Source of the DNA: Pseudorhodobacter sp. E13
GTDB lineage: Bacteria; Pseudomonadota; Alphaproteobacteria; Rhodobacterales; Rhodobacteraceae
Assembly (NCBI RefSeq): GCF_003991405.1
Contig: NZ_RPEN01000159.1
Coordinates: forward strand, 434,001-498,000
Direction: 5' to 3'
DNA: 64,000 bases
In this document: positions 26,690 through 36,379 of the stretch, in pieces
Numbering within the stretch: the stretch's first letter is position 1
Layout of the letters: every line of letters begins with the position of its first letter
The notes under the pieces: generated by a model
Databases searched by the model: none
The model's input: only the letters and a program-made list of their open reading frames with translations
What the model was told of the DNA's origin: nothing
Program-made: the position numbers and the translations under genes

Positions 26690-29221
26690 TCAAGCCAGCT
26701 TGCGCTCGATCTCTTCCCGCTCAAAGATTTCGATCACATCACCCTGACGAATATCCTCATAGCGTTCAAACGCCATGCCACATTCTTGGCCAGAGGTGAC
26801 TTCCTTCACTTCATCCTTGTAGCGCTTCAACGTCTTCAGCGTGCCCTCATGGATTACCACATCATCCCGCAGCAAGCGCACCCCGGCCGAGCGGCGCGCA
26901 ACGCCTTCGGTCACGATACAACCCGCCACATGGCCAACGCCGGTAACCTTGAACACTTCTTTGATCTGCGCATAACCGATGAAGGTTTCGCGCACTTCGG
27001 CTTTCAACAGGCCCGAAGCGGCGTCTTTGATGTCATCCACCAGATCATAAATGATCGAGTAATAGCGGATTTCGACACCCTTCTGGTTCGCGGACTGACG
27101 GGCCGATGCATTGGCCCGCACGTTGAACCCGATGATCGGCGCATTCGACGCTTCGGCCAAGCCGACATCGCTGTCGGTGATCGCGCCCACGCCATAATGC
27201 AGCACGCGCACGCGCACCTCATCATTGCCAATCTTCTCCATCGCCTGAACGATTGCCTCGGCAGAGCCCTGCACATCGGCTTTCACAATGATCGGCAGCT
27301 CGGCCACATCTTTGTCAGCCTTGGCCTTCGCCATCAACTGCTCCAGCGTGGTGGCCGCACCGATGGCCGCGCGCTTGTCCTTGGCGGCTTTCTCACGATA
27401 GGTCGCGATTTCGCGCGCCTGCGCTTCGGTTTCCACCACGTTCAGCACATCACCGGCAGCCGGCGTGCCCGACAGGCCCAGCACTTCGACCGGGGTCGAC
27501 GGGCCAGCCTCCTCGACGCGCTCACCCTGATCGTTGATCAAGGCCCGCACTTTGCCCCACTGCTCGCCCACAACGAAGATATCGCCACGGCGCAGCGTCC
27601 CGCTGCTGACCAGAACGGTCGCAACCGGGCCACGGCCCACGTCCAGCTTGGCTTCGATCACGGCAGCGGCGGCGGCCCGGTTCGGGTTCGCCTTCAGCTC
27701 CAGAATCTCGGCTTGCAAGGCAATCGCTTCCAGCAGCTTGTCGATCCCCTGGCCCGTCTTGGCCGAAAGTTCCACATCCTGCACATCGCCCGACATCGCC
27801 TCGACCACAACTTCGTGCTGCAACAGATCGGTGCGCACTTTGGTCGGGTTGGCATCATGCTTGTCGATCTTGTTGATCGCCACGATCATCGGCACACCAG
27901 CGGCTTTGGCGTGTTTGATCGCCTCTACCGTTTGCGGCATCACCGCGTCATCGGCAGCCACCACCAGCACCACGATATCCGTCACCTGCGCGCCACGGGC
28001 CCGCATCGAGGTAAAGGCCGCGTGGCCGGGCGTATCAAGGAAGGTCAGCAACGCGCCGCCATCGGTTTTCACCTGATAAGCACCGATATGCTGGGTAATC
28101 CCCCCCGCTTCGCCCGAAACAACCTTGGCCGAGCGGATCGCATCCAACAGGCTGGTCTTGCCGTGGTCGACATGGCCCATGATCGTCACGATCGGCGGGC
28201 GCGTCTGCAAATCTTTCGGATCGTCATCGACCGATTCGATCACCTGTTCCACGTCCGAATCCGACACGCGCACAATCTTGTGGCCGAATTCTTCGATCAC
28301 CAGTTCGGCGGTATCGGCGTCGATCGCCTCGTTCATCGTGACCATCATGCCCATTTTCATCAGGCTTTTGACCACATCGGCGGCACGTTCGGCCATACGG
28401 TTGGCAAGTTCCGAAACCACGATGGTTTCCGGCACTTTCACATCGCGCACCTGCTTTTCCGGGCGCGCTTGCTGGCCAAGCGCCTTTTGACGGGCCTTTT
28501 CCTGCTTGCGCTTCATCGCCGCCATTGAACGTGTGCGCCCGCCTTCACCGGCCAGCGCATCATTCAGCGACAAACGACCCGTGCGGCGGTTGTCATCGCC
28601 CTTGACCTTGCCACGGCCACCATCATCGGCGCGGCTGTCACGGTCGCGGTCATTCTTGCTGCGGGCCGGGGTCAGGCCGGGCTTGGCACCCATCGGGCCA
28701 CGCTCATCCACCGCCGGGGCGGCTGCCGTTGCCGAAGGCTTGGGCCGGGGCGCAGCTTTCGCAGCTTCGATGCGCTTGGCATCTTCTTCGGCCAGCGCTT
28801 TGGCGCGGGCTTCTTCTTCGGCCTTGGCGCGCAGGGCTTCTTCGCGTTCGCGATCCTCGCGTTCCTTGGCTTCCATTTCTTCACGCTTGCGCGCACGCTC
28901 TTCTTCGCGCGCAGCCTCTTCGGCGGCGCGGCGCTCTGCATCCTCGGCTTCGCGGGCCTTGGCCGCGCGCAACGCCGAAAGACGACGCTCCATTTCCGCA
29001 TCCGAGATGCCCGCAGGCCGCTTCGAAGGATCCCCCAGATGGGCGTTACCGCCCGCTGCGGCGGCGCTGCCGGGCGCACCCGGTTTCGGTACGACCACGC
29101 GTTTGCGTTTCGTTTCCACCACTACACTTTTCGTGCGGCCATGGCTGAAGCTTTGCTTCACCTGCCCCGAACGGGGGGTGCCACCAAGGCCGAGGGGTTT
29201 TTTACCGTCTGTATCGCTCAT
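26690..29221 (-). CDS. infB: Translation initiation factor IF-2
   Basis: GTPase that places initiator tRNA on the 30S subunit and promotes subunit joining. 843 residues. The N-terminal region is long, charged and coiled (Glu/Arg/Ala-rich at about 85-160), followed by the G domain with GHVDHGKTS (about residue 349), DTPGHAAF and NKIDKHDAN, then the C-terminal tRNA-binding domains ([32 protein letters not shown]). Start overlaps the stop of the YlxR-type gene by four bases, so the two are translationally coupled in the rimP-nusA operon. Confidence 0.98.
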   Translation of the reverse strand: MSDTDGKKPLGLGGTPRSGQVKQSFSHGRTKSVVVETKRKRVVVPKPGAPGSAAAAGGNAHLGDPSKRPAGISDAEMERRLSALRAAKAREAEDAERRAAEEAAREEERARKREEMEAKEREDREREEALRAKAEEEARAKALAEEDAKRIEAAKAAPRPKPSATAAAPAVDERGPMGAKPGLTPARSKNDRDRDSRADDGGRGKVKGDDNRRTGRLSLNDALAGEGGRTRSMAAMKRKQEKARQKALGQQARPEKQVRDVKVPETIVVSELANRMAERAADVVKSLMKMGMMVTMNEAIDADTAELVIEEFGHKIVRVSDSDVEQVIESVDDDPKDLQTRPPIVTIMGHVDHGKTSLLDAIRSAKVVSGEAGGITQHIGAYQVKTDGGALLTFLDTPGHAAFTSMRARGAQVTDIVVLVVAADDAVMPQTVEAIKHAKAAGVPMIVAINKIDKHDANPTKVRTDLLQHEVVVEAMSGDVQDVELSAKTGQGIDKLLEAIALQAEILELKANPNRAAAAAVIEAKLDVGRGPVATVLVSSGTLRRGDIFVVGEQWGKVRALINDQGERVEEAGPSTPVEVLGLSGTPAAGDVLNVVETEAQAREIATYREKAAKDKRAAIGAATTLEQLMAKAKADKDVAELPIIVKADVQGSAEAIVQAMEKIGNDEVRVRVLHYGVGAITDSDVGLAEASNAPIIGFNVRANASARQSANQKGVEIRYYSIIYDLVDDIKDAASGLLKAEVRETFIGYAQIKEVFKVTGVGHVAGCIVTEGVARRSAGVRLLRDDVVIHEGTLKTLKRYKDEVKEVTSGQECGMAFERYEDIRQGDVIEIFEREEIERKLA

Positions 29222-29853
29222 GCGTCTTGTCTATCCTCATCGGCGGTCGTCCCGCCTGCTTGCTCACGGAAACCCGCAAGCCTTGCCGCTTCCTCTACAA
29301 CACGAAGACCGAGTCCACCAGCGGCAAGCGCGCCGTGTATTGCATGTTCCCGCCCGAATGCCAAACCCATTTCCTGAGCCGACAAACAACCGATAAACCC
29401 GTTCTTGCGTTCGGGCGGGCGCAGTTTCGATTTTCCGCGCTCCGACCCATCGCTGGCCTGTATCAAGGCAATCGCTTGCCCTTTCACCAACCAGTCCTTC
29501 ACCTTCTCATAGCCCGTCACGGCCTGCCCTGCCTTTCGGGCAAGGCTCAGCAATTCGATCACCCGCCGCGCCAGCAAAGCTTCAACCTGCTCGGCCAGCC
29601 CGTCCGGCGCCTTGACAGCCTGTCGCGCCGCCCGGGAAAACAACCCTTTGGTCGCCGCCTTGGCAACCGCGGCCCGATCCGCCGCCACATAGATGCCGCG
29701 ACCGGGAAGCCGCCCCAAAAGATCAGGGACAACCTGCGCGTCCGGCCCGACCACGAAGCGGATCAAACCGCCCCGTGGCTGGCTGACGCCCGTGACAATG
29801 CACCGGCGCTCCGGCCCATCCTCTCGGTCTTTTTCCCGGCCTCCGCGTGTCAT
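29218..29853 (-). CDS. RNA-binding protein, YlxR domain plus L7Ae-like domain
   Basis: 211 residues. N-terminal YlxR (DUF448) domain with [19 protein letters not shown] and GRGIYVAA (about 15-75). The C-terminal half ([20 protein letters not shown]) is an L7Ae/L30e-like RNA-binding fold. Found between nusA and infB in most alphaproteobacteria; proposed to act in transcription or ribosome assembly, but not firmly defined. Confidence 0.9.
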   Translation of the reverse strand: MTRGGREKDREDGPERRCIVTGVSQPRGGLIRFVVGPDAQVVPDLLGRLPGRGIYVAADRAAVAKAATKGLFSRAARQAVKAPDGLAEQVEALLARRVIELLSLARKAGQAVTGYEKVKDWLVKGQAIALIQASDGSERGKSKLRPPERKNGFIGCLSAQEMGLAFGREHAIHGALAAGGLGLRVVEEAARLAGFREQAGGTTADEDRQDA

Positions 29854-29867
29854 GGGTTCTGGGGCCC

Positions 29868-31481
29868 TTAGGCCTCGTCCTCCTCATGGTCGTCTGCGTC
29901 ATCCTCTTCATCGCTTTCCAGCTCTGTCGGGTCGACCCAGCCCAGCATGACACGCGCGGTCATGACCAGATTTTGCGCCTCTTCAAGGCTGACGTCAAAT
30001 TTTTCCAACACGCCTTCATCCTTGACGCGCACGCCTTTTTCCGTGGTCCAGCCACCGGCCAGTTCCCAATCGGCACAGGTCGCGAAATCTTCCAGCGTCT
30101 TGATGCCGTCTTTGGCCAGCGCTTCCAGCATCTGCGGGGTCAAGCCTTCAAAGTTCATCAGGCTGTCTTCGATGCCCAATGCCTTTGCCGCCTCAATCGC
30201 CTTCAGATTGGCCGCTTCCAGATATTCCCGCGCGCGGGTCTGCAATTCGCCTGCCGTCGCCTCGTCGAAACCATCAATCGACAGCAACTCATCCGCATCG
30301 ACATAGGCCACCTCTTCCAAGGTGACAAACCCTTCGGCCACCAAAAGCTGCGCCATCATTTCGTCGATGTCCAAGGTTTCCATGAACAGCCCGGTCCGCT
30401 CGGCAAACTCTGCCTGACGGCGCGCCGATTCGTCGGTTTCGGTCACGATATCAATGTCCAGGCCCGTCAACTGGCTGGCCAGACGCACGTTCTGACCGCG
30501 GCGACCAATCGCCAGCGACAGTTGCTCATCCGGCACCACCACTTCGATCTTGCCGGCCTCCTCGTCGATCACAACCTTGGAAACTTCCGCCGGCTGCAAC
30601 GCGTTCACAAGGAAAGTCGCCTGATCTTCGTTCCACGGAATGATGTCGATCTTTTCGCCCTGCAATTCGTTCACAACAGCCTGCACGCGGCTGCCGCGCA
30701 TACCTACGCAGGCGCCCACCGGGTCAATCGAGTTGTCATAGGAAATCACGGCAATCTTGGCGCGGCTCCCCGGATCACGGGCCACAGCCTTGATCTCGAT
30801 GATATTGTCGTAAATCTCCGGCACTTCCATCTTGAACAGCTCTGCCATGAACTGCGGATCGGTCCGGCTCAGGAACACCTGCGGCCCCCGCGCCTCGCGC
30901 CGCACATCCTTGATATAGCAGCGGATACGGTCATTCGGGCGATAGCTTTCGCGCCCAATCTTCTCATTCCGGCGCAGAATCGCCTCACCCCGGCCAATGT
31001 CCACGATGATATTGCCATATTCCTCGCGCTTGACCTGACCATTGATGATCGTGCCCTTGCGGTCCTTGAATTCTTCATACTGGCGGTCACGCTCCGCCTC
31101 GCGCACCTTCTGCAAGATCACCTGCTTGGCCGATTGCGCCGCGATCCGGCCCAGATCCACCGGGGGCACCTCGTCGATGATCTCATCCCCGATCTTCGGG
31201 TCCGCCAGATGCGCCTTCGCATCCTTGACGTTCATCTGCGCCTGATAGTTTTCCACCTCATCATCCGCGACCACGGTGCGCACACGCGTAAACGTCGCGC
31301 GGCCCGTGCGGCGATCAATTGCCACGCGGATGTCCAGCTCTGCGCCGTAACGGCTTTTCGCCGCCCGTGCGAGGCTTTCTTCCATCGCCTGGATCACCAG
31401 ATCCGGGTCAATCATCTTTTCCCGCGCCACCGCTTCGGCGGTTTGCAACAGTTCAAGCTGGTTTGCTGAGGTAATTGCCAT
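29868..31481 (-). CDS. nusA: Transcription termination/antitermination factor NusA
   Basis: 537 residues. N-terminal RNA polymerase-binding domain (1-130), S1 domain and two KH domains (NDRIRCYIKDVRREARGPQ; VGACVGMRGSRVQAVVNELQ), then two acidic C-terminal repeats typical of proteobacteria (LLVAEGFVTLEEVAYV; LEALAKDGIKTLEDFATCAD) and a Glu/Asp-rich tail. Modulates pausing, intrinsic termination and antitermination of rRNA. A terminator in the operon leader could let it control its own synthesis. Confidence 0.98.
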   Translation of the reverse strand: MAITSANQLELLQTAEAVAREKMIDPDLVIQAMEESLARAAKSRYGAELDIRVAIDRRTGRATFTRVRTVVADDEVENYQAQMNVKDAKAHLADPKIGDEIIDEVPPVDLGRIAAQSAKQVILQKVREAERDRQYEEFKDRKGTIINGQVKREEYGNIIVDIGRGEAILRRNEKIGRESYRPNDRIRCYIKDVRREARGPQVFLSRTDPQFMAELFKMEVPEIYDNIIEIKAVARDPGSRAKIAVISYDNSIDPVGACVGMRGSRVQAVVNELQGEKIDIIPWNEDQATFLVNALQPAEVSKVVIDEEAGKIEVVVPDEQLSLAIGRRGQNVRLASQLTGLDIDIVTETDESARRQAEFAERTGLFMETLDIDEMMAQLLVAEGFVTLEEVAYVDADELLSIDGFDEATAGELQTRAREYLEAANLKAIEAAKALGIEDSLMNFEGLTPQMLEALAKDGIKTLEDFATCADWELAGGWTTEKGVRVKDEGVLEKFDVSLEEAQNLVMTARVMLGWVDPTELESDEEDDADDHEEDEA

Positions 31482-31512
31482 TGGTTCTCTCCCAGAGGGT
31501 CGGCTGTTGCCG

Positions 31513-32127
31513 TTAGTGTTTCGTCACAGGGGTTTCATCGGCCACATCGGCCTCATCCCCTTCGGTTTCTTCAATCTCATCAAAGGCGCTGGCATCAAAC
31601 GCCGGGTCCGCCTTTTTCTGCCGCAGCATCTCGGCAATCAATTCATCCGTCAGGATCAGCTTGGCATCCGACAACCAGTCGAACTGCAAGCCGATGGTCA
31701 CGGTTTCCTTGCCTTCCTGCAATTCGATCAACACCTCATCACCTTCGGTGCCGCGCAGCATCCCCTTGAAACGCCGCCGCCCGTCGATCAGCTCGGTCGT
31801 CTCGATCCGCGCTTCATAATCGACCCACATCTCAAAATCCTTGAGCCGGGTCAGCGGGCGGTCAATCCCGGGCGAGGAAACTTCAAGCGTGTAATTATCC
31901 TCAATCGGGTCTTCCACATCCAGAATGGCCGAAACCGCCGTGGAAATCTTGGCGCAATCATCCACCACGATGCCGCCTTCGGGACGGTCCGCCATGATCT
32001 GCAACACCTTGGTCTTGCCGCTCATCAGCCGGATGCGCACCAGTTCAAACCCCAAATCCTCGATGGCGGGGGTCACAATCTCGGCAAGGCGGCGATCAAT
32101 GGCGGTTTTGGCGATCAGGTCAGACAT
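31513..32127 (-). CDS. rimP: Ribosome maturation factor RimP
   Basis: 204 residues; needed for 30S subunit assembly. Typical features are [20 protein letters not shown], the [18 protein letters not shown] signature and an acidic C-terminus longer than in E. coli ([15 protein letters not shown]). First gene of the rimP-nusA-ylxR-infB operon. The start codon lies 28 bases downstream of an intrinsic-terminator structure on the same strand. Confidence 0.95.
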   Translation of the reverse strand: MSDLIAKTAIDRRLAEIVTPAIEDLGFELVRIRLMSGKTKVLQIMADRPEGGIVVDDCAKISTAVSAILDVEDPIEDNYTLEVSSPGIDRPLTRLKDFEMWVDYEARIETTELIDGRRRFKGMLRGTEGDEVLIELQEGKETVTIGLQFDWLSDAKLILTDELIAEMLRQKKADPAFDASAFDEIEETEGDEADVADETPVTKH

Positions 32128-32154
32128 GGGGCATCCATTGGCAAAAGGTATCCC

Positions 32155-32217
32155 AAAACAAAAAACGGGCCCACAGGCCCGCGTCAGGTTCCGGTAGCTT
32201 CAGGTTTGGACCCTGAA
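32155..32217 (-). promoter_or_regulatory. Leader with intrinsic terminator upstream of rimP (candidate attenuator)
   Basis: Read on the minus strand: a first hairpin TTCAGG-GTCCAAA-CCTGAA (32217-32199), then CGGGCC-TGTG-GGCCCG (32181-32166), immediately followed by TTTTTTGTTTT. No minus-strand gene lies upstream that it could serve; the neighbouring gene is divergent. It must therefore act inside the leader of the rimP operon. I recall an Rfam family for rimP leaders in other proteobacteria, but cannot test a match. Confidence 0.7.
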
Positions 32218-32419
32218 ACAGCTGTTGAGGAGGATATAGGCGAAGCGCCGCATGATTGCAAGCTGAGTCTCTCCGCCGCCAATCGGGGTTCACCCGCCCT
32301 CCCCCAACACCCCACCCGCCTGTAGGTCGGGGTTCACCCCGACTCCCCCACCCTCCCAGCCAATTGCAAGCCCACCCCAATTGTGCTTCGATCCGCCCAT
32401 TCATCCTTAGCGAGTATCC

Positions 32420-34150
32420 ATGCCCATCTATCTTCAAGCCATCGCCGCCAAATTCTACCGCGGCATCGGCCCCGAGCCCCAATACATCACCGGCTTTTCC
32501 GAGATGAACTTTTTCATCGGCCCGAACAACGCGGGCAAATCGGTGGTGCTGAACCTGATCCATGATCGGTTGCCGTTTGGGGAGAAGGAAAACAATGCTA
32601 ACATTGAACCGAACTCCGCCGAGGCATATCGCGGCACAGAATCGGGGCTGTTCTCGGTTGCCGTGGGAAGCCCACTCTCGGAATTTGAGAACGTCGTCGA
32701 AGATAAAATCAAGGGTGAGTATTTTCCAAATTCGAACCCCACAGAGTCCTTTGCGACGGTTTTAGAGAAATTAAACAGCAAAGGTCATATTTGGCGAAAA
32801 TATAGCGTTCCCAATCAAAACGCAGAGTATTTCCATACGCCGAACCTCGAAGGTGCCGAAAATTGGATGGGGAAATACGCTTGGGCGGATTTAGCGAACG
32901 CTGTCGATGGATACAGAGGGGGAAACACCAGCAATCAGATTAAGTCTGTCGTTGACGCCATCAAAAGATTGGCTATCCCCACCTTTCCAAAATGCCTCAA
33001 GATCCTCGCCAAACGCAAACTCGGCCCGAAGGATGAAACCTTTGATGATCTATCCGGCAAAGGCCTCATCAACCACCTCGCCGCGATACAAAATCCCGAT
33101 CACTTTGAATACGCTGAAAAACGAAAGGTCTTCGACCAGATCAACGAATTTGTCCGCGCCGTCACGGGCAAGCCTGATGCCCGACTCGACGTGCCGGATA
33201 ACAAAAAAGACCTTCTCATCCACATGGATAACAAGGTGCTACCCTTGGACTCCCTCGGCACCGGCATCCATGAGGTGATCCTCATCGCCGCCTTTTGCAC
33301 CATCCATCAGCACAAGATCATGTGTATCGAGGAACCGGAAATCCACCTCCACCCCGTTCTGCAACGCAAGCTGATCCGCTATCTGCAAGACAAAACCGAA
33401 AACCAGTATTTCATCGCCACCCATTCGGCGGCCTTCATTGATACGCCAAACGCCTCCGTCTACCGCGTCTGGAATGACAGCGTGCAGACCCGTGTTTCCC
33501 CTGCCCTGCGGCGCGGTGACAAGCGCCAGATTTGTGATGATCTGGGCTACAAAGCCTCGGATATCATGCAGGCTAATGCCGTGATCTGGGTCGAAGGCCC
33601 GTCAGATCGCATCTATATCCGGCATTGGATCAACGCCGTTGATCCCAGCCTGATCGAAGGCGTGCATTACAGCATCCTGTTCTATGGCGGCGCGCTGATC
33701 AAACACCTTAGCGCCGATGACGCCGCGATTGCGGATTTCATCAAACTGCGAGAGTTGAACCGCAATTTTGCTGTTGTGCTGGACAGTGACAAAGAGTCAC
33801 CGCGCGCCAAGCTGAAACCCGCCTCCGCGCGGATCAGGGATGAAATGGCAACCGGCCCCGGCATCGTCTGGATCACCAAAGGCCGCGAGATTGAGAATTA
33901 CGTCAATCCCGAAGAGCTGCAAACGGCGCTGCAATCGATTCACCCGATAATCTACCAAGCACCAAGCGCCGTTGGCCCCTATGACCACGCCTTTTACTTC
34001 ATGCGCAAAGACGGAAAGATGGAAATCAAAGGCGACAAAGTCGGCGCGGCGCTGAAAGTCTGCGAACAGCCCGCCGATCTTTCGATCCTTGATCTGAAGG
34101 CACAAATCATAATTCTCGTCGCGATGATCAAGGCGGCAAACGGCCCGTAG
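32420..34150 (+). CDS. OLD-family ATPase/TOPRIM nuclease
   Basis: 576 residues. ABC-type ATPase half: Walker A GPNNAGKS (34-41), signature-like LDSLGTGIHEVILIA (about 270), Walker B MCIEEPEIHLHP (about 300-311) and ATHSAAF. TOPRIM half from about 385: VIWVEGPSDRIYI (catalytic Glu), VVLDSDKES, and GREIENYV. This is the layout of OLD (overcoming lysogenization defect) nucleases, many of which defend against phage. No helicase (GajB), reverse transcriptase or second defence gene is next to it, so it is a stand-alone type. The 5' half (32580-33000) is clearly more AT-rich than its surroundings, pointing to transfer. Confidence 0.88.
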   Translation: MPIYLQAIAAKFYRGIGPEPQYITGFSEMNFFIGPNNAGKSVVLNLIHDRLPFGEKENNANIEPNSAEAYRGTESGLFSVAVGSPLSEFENVVEDKIKGEYFPNSNPTESFATVLEKLNSKGHIWRKYSVPNQNAEYFHTPNLEGAENWMGKYAWADLANAVDGYRGGNTSNQIKSVVDAIKRLAIPTFPKCLKILAKRKLGPKDETFDDLSGKGLINHLAAIQNPDHFEYAEKRKVFDQINEFVRAVTGKPDARLDVPDNKKDLLIHMDNKVLPLDSLGTGIHEVILIAAFCTIHQHKIMCIEEPEIHLHPVLQRKLIRYLQDKTENQYFIATHSAAFIDTPNASVYRVWNDSVQTRVSPALRRGDKRQICDDLGYKASDIMQANAVIWVEGPSDRIYIRHWINAVDPSLIEGVHYSILFYGGALIKHLSADDAAIADFIKLRELNRNFAVVLDSDKESPRAKLKPASARIRDEMATGPGIVWITKGREIENYVNPEELQTALQSIHPIIYQAPSAVGPYDHAFYFMRKDGKMEIKGDKVGAALKVCEQPADLSILDLKAQIIILVAMIKAANGP

Positions 34151-34221
34151 AGGCCGCGCACTCAGATTAAAATTCAGTTAACAAAACAAAGAAAAACCAG
34201 CAATTTCAATATGCTGTCATT

Positions 34222-34239
34222 TGAATCGCGCGCGATTCA
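34222..34239. promoter_or_regulatory. 18-base perfect palindrome upstream of the LysR gene
   Basis: TGAATCGCGCGCGATTCA, centred 57 bases before the LysR-type ATG at 34288. Its place and symmetry suit an operator, perhaps for autoregulation. Confidence 0.45.
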
Positions 34240-34287
34240 TTGCGCGCCCTCTTGCTTTCCCCGCCCCTCTCACGTCAAATCCCGTGC

Positions 34288-35169
34288 ATGGACCTGAACC
34301 TGATCCGCACCTTCATGGAAGTCTCGGCGACCGGCTCTTTCGCGGCGGCCTCGGACCGGCTTTTCGTCACCCAATCCGCCGTCTCGCTGCGGATTCAGCG
34401 GCTGGAGGATCAGTTGGGCCGCCCACTCTTTACCCGCTCCAAGGCGGGGGCAGAGCTGACGCCGGCGGGGGTGGAATTTGAACCATTCGCCCAGCTTCTC
34501 CTGCGAAACTGGGAACAGGCCCGCCAGCACGTCGCCATCCCCGAAGGCTTCACCCGATCCCTGACCATCGGCGCGCAAACCGCGCTTTGGCCCCGCCTCG
34601 GCTTTCGCTGGATCGACGCCCTGCGCGCCGAAATCCCCGACCTCGCGATCCACGGCGAACTCGGCATGCCCGCCAGCCTGACCCGTGCCATGTCCGAGGG
34701 GGTCATGCAAATCGCGCTCTCATATCAGCCCACCCTGCGCAATGGCCTGCGCATCGAAAAGGTCACGGATGAGGAGTTGATCCTCGTCGCCTCATGGGCC
34801 GACCCCACGCTGGACCAGCTTGTCGGGCATTACGCTTACGTTGACTGGTCGCCCGAATTCCTGACCTTTCACCAACTCCACCTGCCCCACCTCACCAACC
34901 CCGGCCTGACGCTGGATATGGGCGTGCTTTCGGCGCTCTATATCATCAACCGCCGCTGCGCCGCCTACCTGCCCGCCCGCTACGTCAAGCGATTCATTGA
35001 CGAAGGCACGCTACATCTGGTGCCTGATGCCCCTGTTTTCGGCTACCCGATCTGGTCCGTCTGGCGCGAAGATCTGGATCAAGACATCGTGGATGTTGCC
35101 CAAAGAACACTGAAAATCCTTGTCGATCACTTCGATGACGGCGTGGCCGAAGTGATCGAGAAAATCTGA
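34288..35169 (+). CDS. LysR-family transcriptional regulator
   Basis: 293 residues. N-terminal winged helix (MDLNLIRTFMEVSATGSFAA; SDRLFVTQSAVSLRIQRLE) followed by a periplasmic-binding-like effector domain (ALWPRLGFRWIDALRAEIPD; IALSYQPTLRNGL). The start at 34288 gives the standard LysR N-terminus; a longer reading adds 16 unrelated residues. The typical divergent target gene is absent: the upstream OLD gene runs in the same direction, so the regulon may be the downstream outer-membrane protein or lie elsewhere. Followed by an intrinsic terminator. Confidence 0.92.
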   Translation: MDLNLIRTFMEVSATGSFAAASDRLFVTQSAVSLRIQRLEDQLGRPLFTRSKAGAELTPAGVEFEPFAQLLLRNWEQARQHVAIPEGFTRSLTIGAQTALWPRLGFRWIDALRAEIPDLAIHGELGMPASLTRAMSEGVMQIALSYQPTLRNGLRIEKVTDEELILVASWADPTLDQLVGHYAYVDWSPEFLTFHQLHLPHLTNPGLTLDMGVLSALYIINRRCAAYLPARYVKRFIDEGTLHLVPDAPVFGYPIWSVWREDLDQDIVDVAQRTLKILVDHFDDGVAEVIEKI

Positions 35170-35211
35170 ACGATCGCAAGCAGGCACAAACCACAATAAT
35201 TTCAAATACTT

Positions 35212-35243
35212 AAACGGAACTCCGCAAGCAGTGCCGTTTTTTT
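35212..35243 (+). terminator. Intrinsic terminator of the LysR gene
   Basis: AAACGGAAC...GTGCCGTT with one mismatch, followed by a run of seven T (35237-35243). Confidence 0.75.
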
Positions 35244-35406
35244 GCATCGGAAATGGCGTTTCAAGGGCTCATTACACGAGTAATTCTCACTACAAACCCA
35301 ATTATTACGAATTTTCCTATTGGATACCCCGACACTAAAACCGTCTCACAGGCAAATGAAACCCCGGCCACCTTGTCGGGATCCTGAACCTTGAAAGGGA
35401 AATGCC

Positions 35407-36237
35407 ATGAAAAACGAAATGAAAACCGGCACGATCGCAGCCTTTGCACTGGCTCTCGCAACCTCGGGCGCCTTTGCGCAAGACCTGACCGGCACCAAAG
35501 ACCTGAACGACCGTCTGGACGACATCGACACCGCTGTCGCAGAAGACATGGCGCGCTCCAACGATGCGGCCCGTTTTGGCAACCCGGAGTTCCGCCCCGG
35601 CCTGTCCGGCTCGGCCTCGCTGTCCTACTCGGGCAAGACCGGCAACAACAAGTCGCAAGACCTGACCATCGGCACCCGCCTGCGCTATGCAGCCGGCCCC
35701 ATGGTGCAGACCCTTGGCGTTGCGGTTGATTTCCAGGAAGCAGCCGGCGCGTCGACCAAAGAAGATATCTTCATGGTCTATGATGCGAACTACTACTTCA
35801 ACGACCAGTTCTATGCCTTCGCCTTGGCGCGCGTGCAGACCGATGGCCTTGCGACTGCGGCAACCGATGTGAAGAAAGACGCCTTCCTTGGCTTTGGTCC
35901 GGGCTACCGCGTCGTCAACACCGAGCAGATGACCTGGCGTGTGCAGGCTGGTGTTGGCCAGAGCTACATCAAATACGGCACGGGCGCTTCTGTGACCGAA
36001 GCCGCGGGCATTGTTTCGTCGCGCTTCTTCTATGGCTTCAACGACAACCTGTTCGTGACCATGGATACCGATGTGCTGAAGTCGAAATCCGCCCTGCGCG
36101 TGAACAACGATCTGGGCCTGAACGTCAAGATGACGGATGCGTTCTCCACCCGCATCAGCTACCTGACGGAATACAACGACAGCCGCGCAATCCGCTCGGA
36201 CAACAAACTGGGCGTTTCGCTGGTTTACGGCTTCTGA
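35407..36237 (+). CDS. DUF481-type outer-membrane beta-barrel protein
   Basis: 276 residues with a signal peptide ending SGAFAQD, a short coiled segment (LNDRLDDIDTAVAEDMARS), and then alternating beta-strands with Gly/aromatic pattern (LSGSASLSYSGKTGN; GYRVVNTEQMTWRVQAGVGQ) ending in Phe, the outer-membrane sorting signal. Resembles DUF481 (YdiY) proteins, of unknown function, linked in some species to acid or salt stress. Own ribosome site (GAAAGGG); codon choice is strongly optimised (C-ending codons), suggesting high expression. Confidence 0.82.
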   Translation: MKNEMKTGTIAAFALALATSGAFAQDLTGTKDLNDRLDDIDTAVAEDMARSNDAARFGNPEFRPGLSGSASLSYSGKTGNNKSQDLTIGTRLRYAAGPMVQTLGVAVDFQEAAGASTKEDIFMVYDANYYFNDQFYAFALARVQTDGLATAATDVKKDAFLGFGPGYRVVNTEQMTWRVQAGVGQSYIKYGTGASVTEAAGIVSSRFFYGFNDNLFVTMDTDVLKSKSALRVNNDLGLNVKMTDAFSTRISYLTEYNDSRAIRSDNKLGVSLVYGF

Positions 36238-36327
36238 TCTGACGGTGCGTCCCGGCGCGGTGGGTTTTCGGGAAATAGGAAACCCACCTAACCGCCGGGG
36301 CGCGCTGCCCTCGTGATTTTTCAAACT

Positions 36328-36353
36328 GGCGCGGGGAAACCTGCGCCTTTTTT
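36328..36353 (+). terminator. Intrinsic terminator of the outer-membrane protein gene
   Basis: GGCGC (36328-36332) pairs with GCGCC (36343-36347), then six T. A second, longer inverted repeat (GGTGGGTTT...AAACCCACC, near 36260-36290) lies just before it. Confidence 0.7.
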
Positions 36354-36379
36354 CGTAACCTGCGACGGGTTAATCCGCT

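Noticed and set aside
32280-32390. CRISPR-like or tandem repeat before the OLD gene
   Set aside because: Only two imperfect copies of TCGGGGTTCACCC and a small hairpin are present; there are no spacers or regular units.
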